Positions 47,247 through 55,757 of a stretch of DNA of 64,000 nucleotides are shown piece by piece. The notes beneath the pieces are model-generated. The model had not been told where the DNA came from. It was given only the letters and a program-made list of their open reading frames with translations, and did not search any database. Source of the stretch: Citricoccus sp. SGAir0253. Lineage in GTDB: Bacteria > Actinomycetota > Actinomycetes > Actinomycetales > Micrococcaceae. How positions within the stretch are numbered: the stretch's first letter is position 1; every line of letters starts with the position of its first letter. The position numbers and the translations under genes were made by a program. The stretch spans positions 3,162,001 to 3,226,000 of the forward strand of contig NZ_CP039424.1 of NCBI RefSeq assembly GCF_005877055.1. The letters run 5' to 3'.

Positions 47247-48415
47247 GCGGCCGGCGCGGGCCCCGGGGACTCGCCGCCCGGTTCCTCCTCGCGCAGCTGC
47301 TCGTGGTGGGCGCGAGCGTGCTGGCCGCCGTGCTGGTGGCCTCGGTGCTCGGCCCGCCCCTGTTCCACGAGCACCTGATGCGCGCGGACGTGGCCCCGCT
47401 GTCCAGCCAGTTGCTGCACGTGGACCGCGCCTACCGGGACGCCGGACTGTGGACGCTGGGCGCCGGCCTGGTCGTCGCGCTCGCGCTGGCCGCGACGGTG
47501 TCCTGGTTCCTCGCCCGGCGCATCCGGGGCTCGCTGCGCGCCCTGGCGGACGCGGCCTCGGCCGTGGCCGCCGGCCGCTACGGCGCCCGGGTGCCGTCCA
47601 CGGGCGCGGGCGCGGAGGTCGACGCGCTCGCGGAGGCCTTCAACACCATGGCGGCCCGGCTGGACAGCACCGAACGCACCCGGCGGCGGCTGATCGCGGA
47701 CCTGGCCCACGAGATGCGCACGCCGGTCTCGGTGCTGGCCGTCTACCGGGACGCCCTGGACGACGGCGTCGCGGCGTGGGACGAGACCACGGCCACCGTG
47801 GTGTCCGACCAGCTGGCCCGCCTCACCCGGCTCGTGGAGGACATGCACGACGTCTCCCGGGCCGAGGAGGCCGGCCTCGTGGCCGATCCGCACGCCCAGC
47901 CGCTCGGGCCGATCGTCCGCTCCGCGGCCGAGGCCCACCGCGAGGCGTACGCCGCCCGGGGCGTGGACCTGGAGGCGGACGTCCGCCGGGACGCGGCCGT
48001 CGTCGGGGACCGGGACCGCCTGGGGCAGGTCCTGGACAACCTGCTCACCAACGCCCTGCGCCACACCCCGGCAGGGGGCCGGGTCCGGCTCACCGTGGAC
48101 GACGCCGGCCCCTGCACCGTGGCCGTCAGCGTCGCCGACACGGGGGACGGCATCCCCGCCGAGCAGCTGCCGCACGTCTTCGAGCGGTTCTACCGCGGCG
48201 ACACCGCCCGCGACCGCGACCACGGCGGCTCCGGCGTGGGCCTGGCCATCTCCCGGGCGCTGGCCGAGGCCCACGGCGGCACGCTGACCGCCCGGTCCGA
48301 CGGCCCGGGGCGCGGTGCCGTCTTCACCCTGGCCCTGCCCACGGCCCCGGGCTCCCCCGGCGGCCGGGGCCCAACCCAGACCCCCTTCCCACCACCACAG
48401 GAGGACATCCCATGA
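47243..48415 (+). CDS. Sensor histidine kinase of the copper-type two-component system
   Basis: 390 residues. Two membrane helices (about 10-33 and 73-95) flank a short extracytoplasmic loop of ~40 residues; HAMP (RRIRGSLRALADAASAVAAG); HisKA with His156 in DLAHEMRTPVSVL; HATPase with N-box DNLLTNALRHTP, G1 VADTGDGIPAEQL, F-box and G2 GSGVGLAISRAL. The loop contains His and Met (FHEHLM) that could bind metal. GTG 47243 overlaps the regulator; the stop overlaps the lipoprotein start (ATGA). Confidence 0.9.
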   Translation: MSGRRGPRGLAARFLLAQLLVVGASVLAAVLVASVLGPPLFHEHLMRADVAPLSSQLLHVDRAYRDAGLWTLGAGLVVALALAATVSWFLARRIRGSLRALADAASAVAAGRYGARVPSTGAGAEVDALAEAFNTMAARLDSTERTRRRLIADLAHEMRTPVSVLAVYRDALDDGVAAWDETTATVVSDQLARLTRLVEDMHDVSRAEEAGLVADPHAQPLGPIVRSAAEAHREAYAARGVDLEADVRRDAAVVGDRDRLGQVLDNLLTNALRHTPAGGRVRLTVDDAGPCTVAVSVADTGDGIPAEQLPHVFERFYRGDTARDRDHGGSGVGLAISRALAEAHGGTLTARSDGPGRGAVFTLALPTAPGSPGGRGPTQTPFPPPQEDIP

Positions 48416-49119
48416 AGAAGCACACCACTCCCCTGGCGGGCCTCGCCCTCGCCGCCGCCCTGGCCCTGGCCGGCTGCGGCGGGACCGACGCCGGATCCGA
48501 CTCGGGCTCGGAGACCTCCTCGCCGGCGGCCTCCGCCACCTCGTCCGCCCCCGCCTCGGAGGGGTCGTCCGGCTCCGGCCCGGCGTCCGCCTCCGGCAGT
48601 GCCTCGGGCGCGGAGGAGATCTCCGCCGAGCACAACGACGCGGACGTGATGTTCGCCCAGATGATGATCCCGCACCATGAGCAGGCCGTGGAGATGAGCG
48701 AGATGCTGCTCGCCAAGGAGGGCGTCCCCGCCGAGGTGGGCGACTTCGCGCAGCGGGTCATCGACGCCCAGGGGCCCGAGATCGACCACATGGACGCGAT
48801 GCTGGGGGCCTGGGGCGCCGAGCGGGCCTCCGACGAGGAGATGGGCGGCATGGACCACGGCTCCGGGGACGCCGGGATGAGCGGCATGATGTCCGAGGAG
48901 GACATGGCCGCCCTCGAGCAGGCCGAGGGCACCGAGGCCGCCCGCCTCTACCTGGAGCAGATGACGGCCCACCACGAGGGTGCCGTGGAGATGGCCCGGG
49001 AGCAGCTCGACGCGGGCCAGAACCCGCAGGCGCAGCAGTTGGCCCAGCAGGTCGTCGACGCCCAGGAGGCGGAGATCGAGGAGATGCGCGCGATGCTCCG
49101 GGAGCTGCCGGCCTCCTGA
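48412..49119 (+). CDS. DUF305 lipoprotein, probable copper-binding
   Basis: 235 residues. Signal peptide with lipobox LALAGC, lipidated Cys22, then a Ser/Gly/Ala linker. The DUF305 core has FAQMMIPHHEQAVEMSEMLL and, in repeat, YLEQMTAHHEGAVEMAREQL; a Met/His-rich segment MGGMDHGSGDAGMSGMM lies between. The paired HH and Met clusters suggest periplasmic-side copper binding. GGAGG precedes the ATG at 48412. Third gene of the two-component operon, so it may be the system's output or accessory sensor. Confidence 0.88.
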   Translation: MKKHTTPLAGLALAAALALAGCGGTDAGSDSGSETSSPAASATSSAPASEGSSGSGPASASGSASGAEEISAEHNDADVMFAQMMIPHHEQAVEMSEMLLAKEGVPAEVGDFAQRVIDAQGPEIDHMDAMLGAWGAERASDEEMGGMDHGSGDAGMSGMMSEEDMAALEQAEGTEAARLYLEQMTAHHEGAVEMAREQLDAGQNPQAQQLAQQVVDAQEAEIEEMRAMLRELPAS

Positions 49120-49124
49120 GCCGT

Positions 49125-49151
49125 GGGGGCCGGCACGTGCGGCCGGCCCCC
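49125..49151. terminator. Bidirectional hairpin between convergent genes
   Basis: GGGGGCCGGC (49125-49134) and GCCGGCCCCC (49142-49151), perfect 10-bp stem with a seven-base loop. Confidence 0.6.
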
Positions 49152-49159
49152 GCAGGGCC

Positions 49160-50524
49160 TCAGGGCCCCGGTGCTCGAGGGGCCACCACCAGGGGCGCCT
49201 TGCCCAGCCCGGTGCGCTGGAGCCGGTCCACGACGTCCACCCGCACCGGCACGCCCGTGACCCCGACGTCGGCCAGGGCCGCCTGCACCGCGGTCCCCAG
49301 CCCGCCGGTGGTCCGGCCCGGGGCCAGGCCCGCCATCCGCACCACGAGGCCCTCGGGACGCTGCGCCACCTGCCACCCGTCCCGCGAGGCGTCGTCGAGC
49401 ACCGCGTGGAAGACGTTCGGGTGGACCCGGACGCTCCCCGCGGCCCCCGGAAGCTCCAGGACGTCCTCGCGCCGGCCCTCCACCGAGGCGAGCCGGGCGA
49501 AGGACCGCCCGCAGGGGCAGCCCCGGGGCCCCAGGGCGATCCGGTCGCCCATCTCGTAGCGGATCAGCGGCACCGTCCGGGAGAACAGCACGGTGACCCA
49601 CAACCGGGCCCCCACGGTCCCCGGCGGCACGGGGGCGCCGGCCTCGTCGACCGGCTCGACAATGACGAGGTCCTCGTAGACGTGGCGGATCCGGTACGGG
49701 CACGGGGAGGCGATCCCGGCCGTCTCGGTGGCCGCGTACACGTCGAAGGGCTCCGCGCCCCACGCCTGCCGGAACCGCCCGGCGGCCTCGGCGGTGAGCA
49801 CCTCGGAGGCGGAGACCACGGAGGCCGGGGCGATGGACAGCCGGCCGGCGTCCTGCTCCCCCGCGAGCGGCACGAGCGCGGAGGGGTAGCCCACCAGCAG
49901 GCGGGGCCGGAAGGCGTTGAGCCGGGCGACGGTCTCGTCCAGCGGGTCGGTGGCGTCCAGGCGCAGGGTGGGCACCAGGCGGGACTGCAGGCTGGCCCCC
50001 ACGACGGCCGACTGGTGCGTGGGCACCCGCGAGCTGACCACCGCCACCCGCAGGGGACGGGTGAGCCCGGCCGGGATCCCCGCCCAGTCGTTGGCCCGCG
50101 CGTAGGAGGCCAGCACGGTCGCCCACTCGGCCCGGTCCCACACGAACACCCCGGGCCGTCCGGTGGTGCCGGCCGTGGCCGCGGCCCACCAGCGGCCGTG
50201 CCAGGGCACGCCCGGGTCCGCCCCGGACCGGACCAGCTCCGCCAGGTGCGCCTCCAGGTCGTGGCGTCGCAGCCCCGGTACGGTGACCACCTGGTCGAAG
50301 TGCTCCATCAACTGCGCCTTGGTCACGGGCGGCAGTTCGGCCAGCGGGGCCCCGAGCAGCCCGGCGTGGTGCGCGCGGTAGAACGCCGAGCGCGCATAGG
50401 CCACCCGGCGCAACCGGGCCAGGGCGGCGGCCTGCTCGGCGGCGATCCGGTCAGGATCCCACCGGTCCCGGCGCCGCCACGCCCGGCGGCGCCAGAGCAG
50501 GTCCGCCAGCAGGCGGGTGTCCAT
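49160..50524 (-). CDS. Phenylacetate-CoA ligase-like (PaaK family) AMP-forming enzyme
   Basis: 454 residues. Starts with basic helices, then the adenylate-forming fold: AAATAGTTGRPGVFVWD (P-loop), VSASEVLTAEAAGRF, YAATETAGIASPC, PLIRYEMGDRIALGPRGCPCGRSF and a short C-terminal domain ending RTGLGKAPLVV with the catalytic Lys. Resembles PaaK-like ligases and capsular/coenzyme F390-synthetase-type proteins; substrate unknown. ATG 50524 has GGAG seven bases upstream. It sits inside the copper island but has no clear role there. Confidence 0.85.
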   Translation of the reverse strand: MDTRLLADLLWRRRAWRRRDRWDPDRIAAEQAAALARLRRVAYARSAFYRAHHAGLLGAPLAELPPVTKAQLMEHFDQVVTVPGLRRHDLEAHLAELVRSGADPGVPWHGRWWAAATAGTTGRPGVFVWDRAEWATVLASYARANDWAGIPAGLTRPLRVAVVSSRVPTHQSAVVGASLQSRLVPTLRLDATDPLDETVARLNAFRPRLLVGYPSALVPLAGEQDAGRLSIAPASVVSASEVLTAEAAGRFRQAWGAEPFDVYAATETAGIASPCPYRIRHVYEDLVIVEPVDEAGAPVPPGTVGARLWVTVLFSRTVPLIRYEMGDRIALGPRGCPCGRSFARLASVEGRREDVLELPGAAGSVRVHPNVFHAVLDDASRDGWQVAQRPEGLVVRMAGLAPGRTTGGLGTAVQAALADVGVTGVPVRVDVVDRLQRTGLGKAPLVVAPRAPGP

Positions 50525-50617
50525 GGCCGGTCTCCGATCAGCAGTGGGCATGTCCCGGGCCGCGGGCTCCGGGTCGGAAGCGTGGGGAGCGGCGTCGCCG
50601 ACGGCCGCCCCGCGCTC

Positions 50618-52108
50618 TCATCTCACCTCCACGGTCGCCATCATCCCCAGGTCCTCGTGGTCCAGGATGTGGCAGTGCAGGACGGTGCGGCCGGCGATGC
50701 CCTCGAAGGCCACGCGGACGGTGACCCGGCCGAGGGCCGGGACGGTGACGACGTCGGCCCACCGGGGCTCGTCCCCCGCCCCGTCATCCCCGCCCCCGCC
50801 GGACACCACCTGCATCGGCCACACGTGCAGGTGGACCGGGTGGTCCATGGGCGAGGAGTTCACCAGGGTCCACTCCTCGACGTCCCCGAAGGCGGGATCG
50901 ACGTCGGTGCGCCCGGCGTCGAACTCCCGCCCGTTGACGGTGAAGGACATCATGGACCCGTCCCCGCGCATCATGGCCCCGCCCATGCCGCCCATCGCGA
51001 AGTCCAGGGTCCGCCGGCGGGCCACCTCCACCCCGCGCAGGTCCTGCGGCTCGGGACCGGCGGGCACGTCGGCCAGGGCCGGGGCGCGGCCGCCGGTGAC
51101 CTCGAGGGTGAGCAGGTCGACGGGGCCGGTGCCCCCGGGGCGGCGCCCGCCCATCATGCCGGGCATGGCCCCGCGGTCCACGGGGGACGCCACGAGGGTG
51201 GAGGTCCCCTCGGCGGCCTCGACCAGCAGGTCCACGCGGTTGCCCGGGGCCAGCTCCACCGTCCCGGCCTCGACCGGCTGGTGCAGCCGTCCGAGGTCGC
51301 GCGCCAGCAGTCGCACCGACTGGCCGTCCAGGCCGAGACGCAGGAAGCGCGAGGGGCACGCGTTGATGATCCGCCAGCGCTCCCGCTCCCCGGGCGCGGC
51401 CGCGAGCCGCGGCCGGCGGCGCCCGTTGACGAGCACCAGGGATCCCTCCCGGCCCATCATCCGCTCCATCACGGACGGTTCGGCGAGCTCGCCGGCGGCG
51501 GTGAGTGCGAGGTCCGAGACGACGAGGACCCGCTCGCGGCTCACCGGCGGCGGAGCGGCCTCGCGGACGACGATCGCGCCGTAGAGCCCAGCCGCGAGCT
51601 GCTCGGCCACGGTGCCGTGGTGGTGGGGGTGGTACCAGTAGGTGCCGGGCGGGTGGTCGGGGGGCAGCACGAACTCGTAGTCGTGCGTGCCGCCCGGCTC
51701 GATCGTCACGAACGGGTTGTCCCCGGCGCCCGCGGGGGACACGTGCAGGCCGTGGACGTGGAGGTTCGTGGGGGCTCCCAGGCCGTTGGTCATCCGGACC
51801 CGGAGCGTGTCCCCGGGGGAGAGCTCCAGGGTGGGCCCCGGCACCGTGCCGTTGAAGGCCCAGACGTGGGCGGTCCGGCCGTCGATCCCGACGGCGGCGG
51901 GAGCGGCCTCGAGGTCCAGGTCGAGCACGCCGCCGGCGCTCGTGAGGACCTCCGGCTCGCCCCAGTCCCCCCCGCCCGTGCCGCCGCTGCCACCGCCGGG
52001 TCCACCCCGCGGACCGGTCCCCCACAGGAGCCCGGCGGCGCCGGCGGCGGTCATCGCCCCGCCGGCCAGCCCCCAGCCGAGCACCTGCCGCCGGGAGGGC
52101 GGGCTCAC
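50618..52108 (-). CDS. Multicopper oxidase (CueO/copper oxidase-like) with Tat signal
   Basis: 496 residues. Twin-arginine signal SRRQVLGWGLAGGAM at residues 5-19. Copper ligands in order: LHVHGLHV, YWYHPHHHGTVAEQ, PVHLHVWPM and the terminal VLHCHILDHEDLGMM (HCHxxxHxxxxM with axial Met). A Met-rich segment FAMGGMGGAMMRGDGSMM resembles the Cu(I)-binding region of CueO. It would oxidise Cu(I) to Cu(II) outside the membrane using O2. The GTG at 52108 overlaps the SHOCT gene stop. Confidence 0.92.
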   Translation of the reverse strand: MSPPSRRQVLGWGLAGGAMTAAGAAGLLWGTGPRGGPGGGSGGTGGGDWGEPEVLTSAGGVLDLDLEAAPAAVGIDGRTAHVWAFNGTVPGPTLELSPGDTLRVRMTNGLGAPTNLHVHGLHVSPAGAGDNPFVTIEPGGTHDYEFVLPPDHPPGTYWYHPHHHGTVAEQLAAGLYGAIVVREAAPPPVSRERVLVVSDLALTAAGELAEPSVMERMMGREGSLVLVNGRRRPRLAAAPGERERWRIINACPSRFLRLGLDGQSVRLLARDLGRLHQPVEAGTVELAPGNRVDLLVEAAEGTSTLVASPVDRGAMPGMMGGRRPGGTGPVDLLTLEVTGGRAPALADVPAGPEPQDLRGVEVARRRTLDFAMGGMGGAMMRGDGSMMSFTVNGREFDAGRTDVDPAFGDVEEWTLVNSSPMDHPVHLHVWPMQVVSGGGGDDGAGDEPRWADVVTVPALGRVTVRVAFEGIAGRTVLHCHILDHEDLGMMATVEVR

Positions 52109-52374
52109 GGCCCGTTCCCCTCCAGCAGGCGCCGGCGCTCCTGGAACTCCTCGGCGCTGATCTCGCCGCGGGCGTAGCGCTCCTCGAGGATCTCGCGGGC
52201 CCTCGAGGGCGCCGCGCCGGCCGGCGGGGTGCGCGGCCCGTCCTGGCGGCCCGGGCCACCGCGGGAGACGACCAGGACGAGGAGGGTCACGAGGACGACC
52301 ACGCCCACGATCATCAGGATCCAGAACAGCCAGGCCCAGCCCATGCCCCAGCCCATGCCGTCGCCCCACATCAT
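52105..52374 (-). CDS. Small membrane protein with SHOCT domain
   Basis: 89 residues. Trp/Gly/Met-rich N-terminus (MMWGDGMGWGMGWAW), one membrane helix (about 15-38) and a C-terminal SHOCT motif (REILEERYARGEISAEEFQERRRLL). SHOCT proteins of this layout are frequent next to copper-efflux genes. The Met residues could bind copper. GGAGG lies five bases before ATG 52374. GTGA overlap with the multicopper oxidase. Confidence 0.88.
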   Translation of the reverse strand: MMWGDGMGWGMGWAWLFWILMIVGVVVLVTLLVLVVSRGGPGRQDGPRTPPAGAAPSRAREILEERYARGEISAEEFQERRRLLEGNGP

Positions 52375-52405
52375 GACGTCCTCCTCGGTCCGTCGTCCGC
52401 GCGCC

Positions 52406-52840
52406 CTACGGCGCGCCCTGGAGGTCCCCGTCGCTGTTGCGCAGGGACTGCAGCACCGCGCGGAGCCGGGTGCCGGCGTCGTCCGCCACCTCCTGGACGG
52501 CCCCGCCCCCGCTCAGGGTGACCATGGCCTGCGGGTCGATGGCCTCCACGGTGGTCGCGCCCGCGGTCGCGGAGCGGCGCACGACCACGTTGCACGGCAG
52601 CAGGGCGCCCATCTCGGGCTCCGCGGCGAGCGCCTTGCTGGCCAGCCCGGGGTTGCAGGCGCCGAGGATGACGTAGTCCCCGACGGCGTCGGCCGCCTCC
52701 GCGCCCAATTTCTCCTTGAACGTCGCCCGGACGTCGATCTCGGTCAGGACGCCGAAGCCCTGCTCCGCGAGGGCCTCGCGCGTGCGCTCGACGGCGTCCT
52801 CGTACGGCAGGTCGACGGTGACGGCGTGGGTGTAGGTCAT
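52406..52840 (-). CDS. DUF302 domain protein
   Basis: 144 residues. DUF302 core: DAVERTREALAEQGFGVLTEIDVRATFKEKLG-type opening, YVILGACNPGLASKALAAEPEMGALLPCNVVV with two cysteines, and VEAIDPQAMV. DUF302 proteins are common near heavy-metal genes; function not established. GGGAGA lies six bases upstream. Has its own promoter (TTGACG at 52913-52908) or may read through from the Cys-rich gene. Confidence 0.86.
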   Translation of the reverse strand: MTYTHAVTVDLPYEDAVERTREALAEQGFGVLTEIDVRATFKEKLGAEAADAVGDYVILGACNPGLASKALAAEPEMGALLPCNVVVRRSATAGATTVEAIDPQAMVTLSGGGAVQEVADDAGTRLRAVLQSLRNSDGDLQGAP

Positions 52841-52883
52841 CGGGGTCTCCCTCTCCTCGGGGGTTCGTCTCGGCGTCGTCTCA

Positions 52884-52913
52884 ACGATCGATCGGCGGCG
52901 GGAGGGCCGTCAA
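52884..52913 (-). promoter_or_regulatory. Promoter of DUF302-SHOCT-oxidase genes, with palindrome
   Basis: -35 TTGACG (52913-52908), 18-bp spacer, -10 GATCGT (52889-52884). The -10 overlaps the perfect palindrome CGATCGATCG (52885-52894), a possible operator. Confidence 0.45.
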
Positions 52914-52941
52914 TCGGCGGGGTGCGCGCACGTCCGCGGGC

Positions 52942-53352
52942 TCAGCCCAGGGAGGCGAGCAGGTCCGCGCAGGCCTGCTCGCACCGGCGACACGCCTCCG
53001 CGCACACCCGGCAGTGCTCGTGCATCTCCGCGTGGGAGGCGCACTCGTCCCCGCAGGTCCGGCACGCGACGCGGCAGGCCTCCAGCACGGCGCGGGTCAC
53101 CTCGAGGTTGTCACCGGTCTGCCGGGACAGCACCGCCCCGGTCGTGGCGCACACGTCCGCGCAGTCGAGGTTGCGGCGGATGCAGCCGCGCAGGTCGGCC
53201 ACCATGTCCTCGGCCAGGCACGCGTCCGCGCAGGCGGTACAGGACTGGGCGCACTGGAAGCACGCCTGGATGCACTCCGCCAGCTTCTGGCGGTCGATGT
53301 CCCCCAGGTCCTTCGGGTAGGTCTCCAGCATGGAGGTGACGTGATGGGTCAT
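52942..53352 (-). CDS. Four-helix bundle copper-binding protein (Csp/DUF326-like)
   Basis: 136 residues with 16-18 cysteines in C-x2-3-C patterns along helices: CIQACFQCAQSCTACADACL, CIRRNLDCADVC, CRVACRTCGDECASH and CRVCAEACRRCEQAC. This is the pattern of Csp copper-storage proteins, which bind many Cu(I) ions inside a four-helix bundle. No signal peptide, so a cytosolic Csp3-like store. AAGGAG lies seven bases before ATG 53352; the long upstream extension of the frame is rejected. Confidence 0.92.
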   Translation of the reverse strand: MTHHVTSMLETYPKDLGDIDRQKLAECIQACFQCAQSCTACADACLAEDMVADLRGCIRRNLDCADVCATTGAVLSRQTGDNLEVTRAVLEACRVACRTCGDECASHAEMHEHCRVCAEACRRCEQACADLLASLG

Positions 53353-53415
53353 GACATGCTCCTTCCTCGGTTCCGTGCCGGGACGGACCGGCCGGAGCCG
53401 GCCGCCACGCACCTG

Positions 53416-53476
53416 ACGGTAGGCACCGGCCGGCGCGGGCCTCAAGGGCTCGTCCGTGAAGGTTCCGTGAAGATGA
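53416..53476 (-). promoter_or_regulatory. Promoter of the Csp gene with CopR-like direct repeats
   Basis: -35 TTGAGG (53445-53440), 18-bp spacer, -10 TACCGT (53421-53416). Just upstream, on the plus strand, TGAAGGTTC-CG-TGAAGATGA (53457-53476) forms two 9-bp direct repeats with an 11-bp period, resembling the TGAAGATTT repeats bound by CopR in Corynebacterium (from memory). Confidence 0.5.
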
Positions 53477-53543
53477 CCGGGGACGGGCGACGGCGCCCCA
53501 CCGGGCCCGCGGGCCCCCGTCCCGCGACGGCCCATGGTCGGCC

Positions 53544-53549
53544 TAGGGT
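53544..53549 (+). promoter_or_regulatory. -10 hexamer TAGGGT, leaderless promoter
   Basis: TAGGGT is followed by GGGAGC and then GTG 53556. The six-base gap fits a leaderless transcript. Confidence 0.5.
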
Positions 53550-53555
53550 GGGAGC

Positions 53556-54197
53556 GTGAACGAGCTGTGGCCCCTCATCCACGCCGAGCGCGCCGCCCTG
53601 GCCGAGGACCTGGTCGGTCTCACGGAGGAGCAGTGGCGGCACCCCACCCTGTCCACCGCCTGGACGGTGGAGGAGGTCGTCGCGCACCTCACGGCGGGGG
53701 CCAGCACCGGGCCGTGGGCGTGGATCCGGAGCATCCTCGGCGCGCACCTGGACCCCGCCCTCCACAACGAGCGGCGCCTGGCCGAGCACCTGGGGCCCAC
53801 GCCGGCACGGACGCTCGAGCGGTTCCGCGCCGTCGTGGACTCCACGACCGCCCCGCTGGGCAGCGTGGCCGCGTGGCTGGCCGAGGTGGTGATCTACGGC
53901 GAGGACATCCGCGTCCCGCTCGGCCTGCGGCGCCGGTACCCCGAGGAGGTGCTCGCCACGGTGCTGGACCACCTCGAGTCCTCGAACTTCACGGTCCCCT
54001 CCAAGGCCCGCGCGCGGGGACTGACCCTGGTGGCCACGGACCTGTCGCACTGGGCGGGCGCCGGCCCGGAGGTGCGGGGCACCGCGCTGGACCTCGTCCT
54101 CGCGCTGGCCGGCCGGCCCGTGCCGCCGGAGCGGTTCTCCGGCCCGGGCGCCGACGACCTCGACACCCGCGGCCACGGACCGTCCCAGCGGCGCTGA
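53556..54197 (+). CDS. Maleylpyruvate isomerase family mycothiol-dependent protein (MDMPI, DinB fold)
   Basis: 213 residues. N-terminal MDMPI_N/DinB fold: LIHAERAALAEDLVGLTEEQW, AWTVEEVVAHLTAGAS with one metal His, WLAEVVIYGEDIRVPLGL (His replaced by Tyr-Gly-Glu at this position), and a C-terminal segment LTLVATDLSHWAGAGPEVRGTALDLVLALAGRP typical of MDMPI_C. These enzymes use mycothiol or are metal-dependent transferases; mycothiol is specific to Actinobacteria. GTG start from the promoter just upstream. Confidence 0.88.
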   Translation: MNELWPLIHAERAALAEDLVGLTEEQWRHPTLSTAWTVEEVVAHLTAGASTGPWAWIRSILGAHLDPALHNERRLAEHLGPTPARTLERFRAVVDSTTAPLGSVAAWLAEVVIYGEDIRVPLGLRRRYPEEVLATVLDHLESSNFTVPSKARARGLTLVATDLSHWAGAGPEVRGTALDLVLALAGRPVPPERFSGPGADDLDTRGHGPSQRR

Positions 54198-54209
54198 GGG
54201 GCCGGGCGC

Positions 54210-54234
54210 GGGCGGCGCCGGGCCGGCGCCGCCC
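54210..54234. terminator. Bidirectional hairpin between convergent genes
   Basis: GGGCGGCGCC (54210-54219) and GGCGCCGCCC (54225-54234), perfect 10 bp, five-base loop. Confidence 0.55.
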
Positions 54235-54245
54235 GGCCCGGCGGG

Positions 54246-54896
54246 TCAGGCGTCGGAGACGGTGAACCGGGTGTTGCGGTGCGCCGGGGACTGCAGCTCG
54301 TCGAGGACGGCCACGGCCATGGTGCCGGTGGAGGTGTGGGACTGGCCGTCGGCGGCGGTCAGCAGCTCGTCGGTGCCGAGCCGCGGGGTGGTGGCCTCGC
54401 CCGGGGCGAAGGTCATCTGCGGGGAGATGCCGACCCACTCGGCGGTGTCCACCGTGCGCAGGTACTCCAGCTGCCGCAGCTGCTGGGCGGGGATGTTGAT
54501 CCACGCCTCGGCCCCCGGGATTGCCCGGATGTCCTCGATGGCCAGGGCGCCCGTGGCCGGGTTGGTGAGCGAGCCCGCCCCGAGGATGAAGACCAGCCGC
54601 GGCGCGTCCGCGGCCGAGGACGGGGCGGCCTCCACGAGCCGGCGGGAGAGCTCCAGGTGCCGCTCCGCCTCCTGCGGGGCGAAGCCCACGGCGTCCACCA
54701 CGGCGTCGAACCCGGCGAGGTCCGCGGCGGTCAGCTCGAAGGCGTCCTTGACCACGACGGCGGCGCCGGCTCCCAGCACCTCGTCCGCCCGGGCGGCGTC
54801 CCGGACGATCGCGACGGCGTCCTCGCCGCGGCGGACCGCCTCGCGGTAGACGTCCCGGCCGGCCTTGCCGGTGGCCCCGATGATCCCGATCCTCAT
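54246..54896 (-). CDS. NAD(P)-binding NmrA/SDR-like protein
   Basis: 216 residues. Rossmann start IGIIGATGKAGRDVYREAVRRG (GxxGxxG), VVDAVGFAP, LVFILGAGSLTNPATG and a late SPQMTFAPGEATTPRLGTDEL. Fits the atypical SDR/NmrA group (NAD(P)H-sensing or oxidoreductase; similar to YwnB/SDR_a5). No SDR catalytic YxxxK is evident, so it may be a sensor. AAGGAG lies six bases upstream of ATG 54896. Confidence 0.87.
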   Translation of the reverse strand: MRIGIIGATGKAGRDVYREAVRRGEDAVAIVRDAARADEVLGAGAAVVVKDAFELTAADLAGFDAVVDAVGFAPQEAERHLELSRRLVEAAPSSAADAPRLVFILGAGSLTNPATGALAIEDIRAIPGAEAWINIPAQQLRQLEYLRTVDTAEWVGISPQMTFAPGEATTPRLGTDELLTAADGQSHTSTGTMAVAVLDELQSPAHRNTRFTVSDA

Positions 54897-55025
54897 GTGC
54901 TGCTCCTTCGCGGGGGAATGGTTTCCACTTCAACCAACACGGCGGCGGGAGCGGGCATTCCCCCGTCCCCGGCCAAGGGCCCCGTGGCGGGCCCTGTCTG
55001 GGCGGCCTCCCGCTCCCCGACGGCC

Positions 55026-55757
55026 TCAGCCGAGGGCCAGCCGCGCCGCGATGCCCACCATGACCACGCCGATCACCGCGTCCACCACCCGCCACGTGCG
55101 CGGGGTGTCCAGGACGGGGGCGAGGGCGCGCACGCCGAGGCCCAGGGTGAGGAACCAGGCGGCGGAGCCGGTGACGGCCCCGGCGGCGAACGCCCACCTC
55201 CCGGGGCCGTACGCGTTGGCGAGGGTGCCGATCATGACCATGGTGTCCAGGATCGCGTGGGGGTTGAGCACGGACACGGACAGCCCCGTGAGCACCACGG
55301 TGCGCGCCCGGGACCGCGCCCGCGGCGACCGCCCGGGGCGCACGAGCGTCGCGGTGGGGGCACCGCTACCGACCGCCACCCCCGGCGCGGGCGGCGCCGA
55401 CGGCATCGCGGGCACCGCGCCCGCCCCGGCGAGCGGGCCGGCGTCGGGCCCCTGGCTCCCCGGCCGGGAGTGGGCGGACCGGGAGAAGGCGGACCGGAAC
55501 GAGCCGACGGCGAACCAGAGCAGGTAGGCCACGCCGCCCCACGTCAGCGCGGGAACCAGCCACGGGACCCGCTCGGCGAGCACACCCACCCCGGCCGTGC
55601 CGGCGAAGACCATCACGAGGTCCGCGGCGAGGCAGACGGCCAGGGTGAGCGCGAGCCGGTCACGGCGCAGGGCCTGGCGCATGATGAACAGGCCCTGGGC
55701 CCCGATGGCCACGATGAGGGCGAGGCACGTCACCAGCCCGGTCAGGAAGATCGTCAC
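55026..55757 (-). CDS. lysE: LysE/ArgO-family amino-acid exporter
   Basis: 243 residues. LysE signature at the N-terminus (LIVAIGAQGLFIMRQALRRDR) and in the second half (VVLTGLSVSVLNPHAILDTMVMIGTLA); about six helices. A ~55-residue Pro/Ala/Gly-rich insert sits in the cytosolic loop between helices 3 and 4. Exports lysine/arginine. Start GTG 55757 follows TAGCGT (55769-55764) by six bases; GTG 55763 is less likely. Divergent from its regulator. Confidence 0.9.
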   Translation of the reverse strand: MTIFLTGLVTCLALIVAIGAQGLFIMRQALRRDRLALTLAVCLAADLVMVFAGTAGVGVLAERVPWLVPALTWGGVAYLLWFAVGSFRSAFSRSAHSRPGSQGPDAGPLAGAGAVPAMPSAPPAPGVAVGSGAPTATLVRPGRSPRARSRARTVVLTGLSVSVLNPHAILDTMVMIGTLANAYGPGRWAFAAGAVTGSAAWFLTLGLGVRALAPVLDTPRTWRVVDAVIGVVMVGIAARLALG

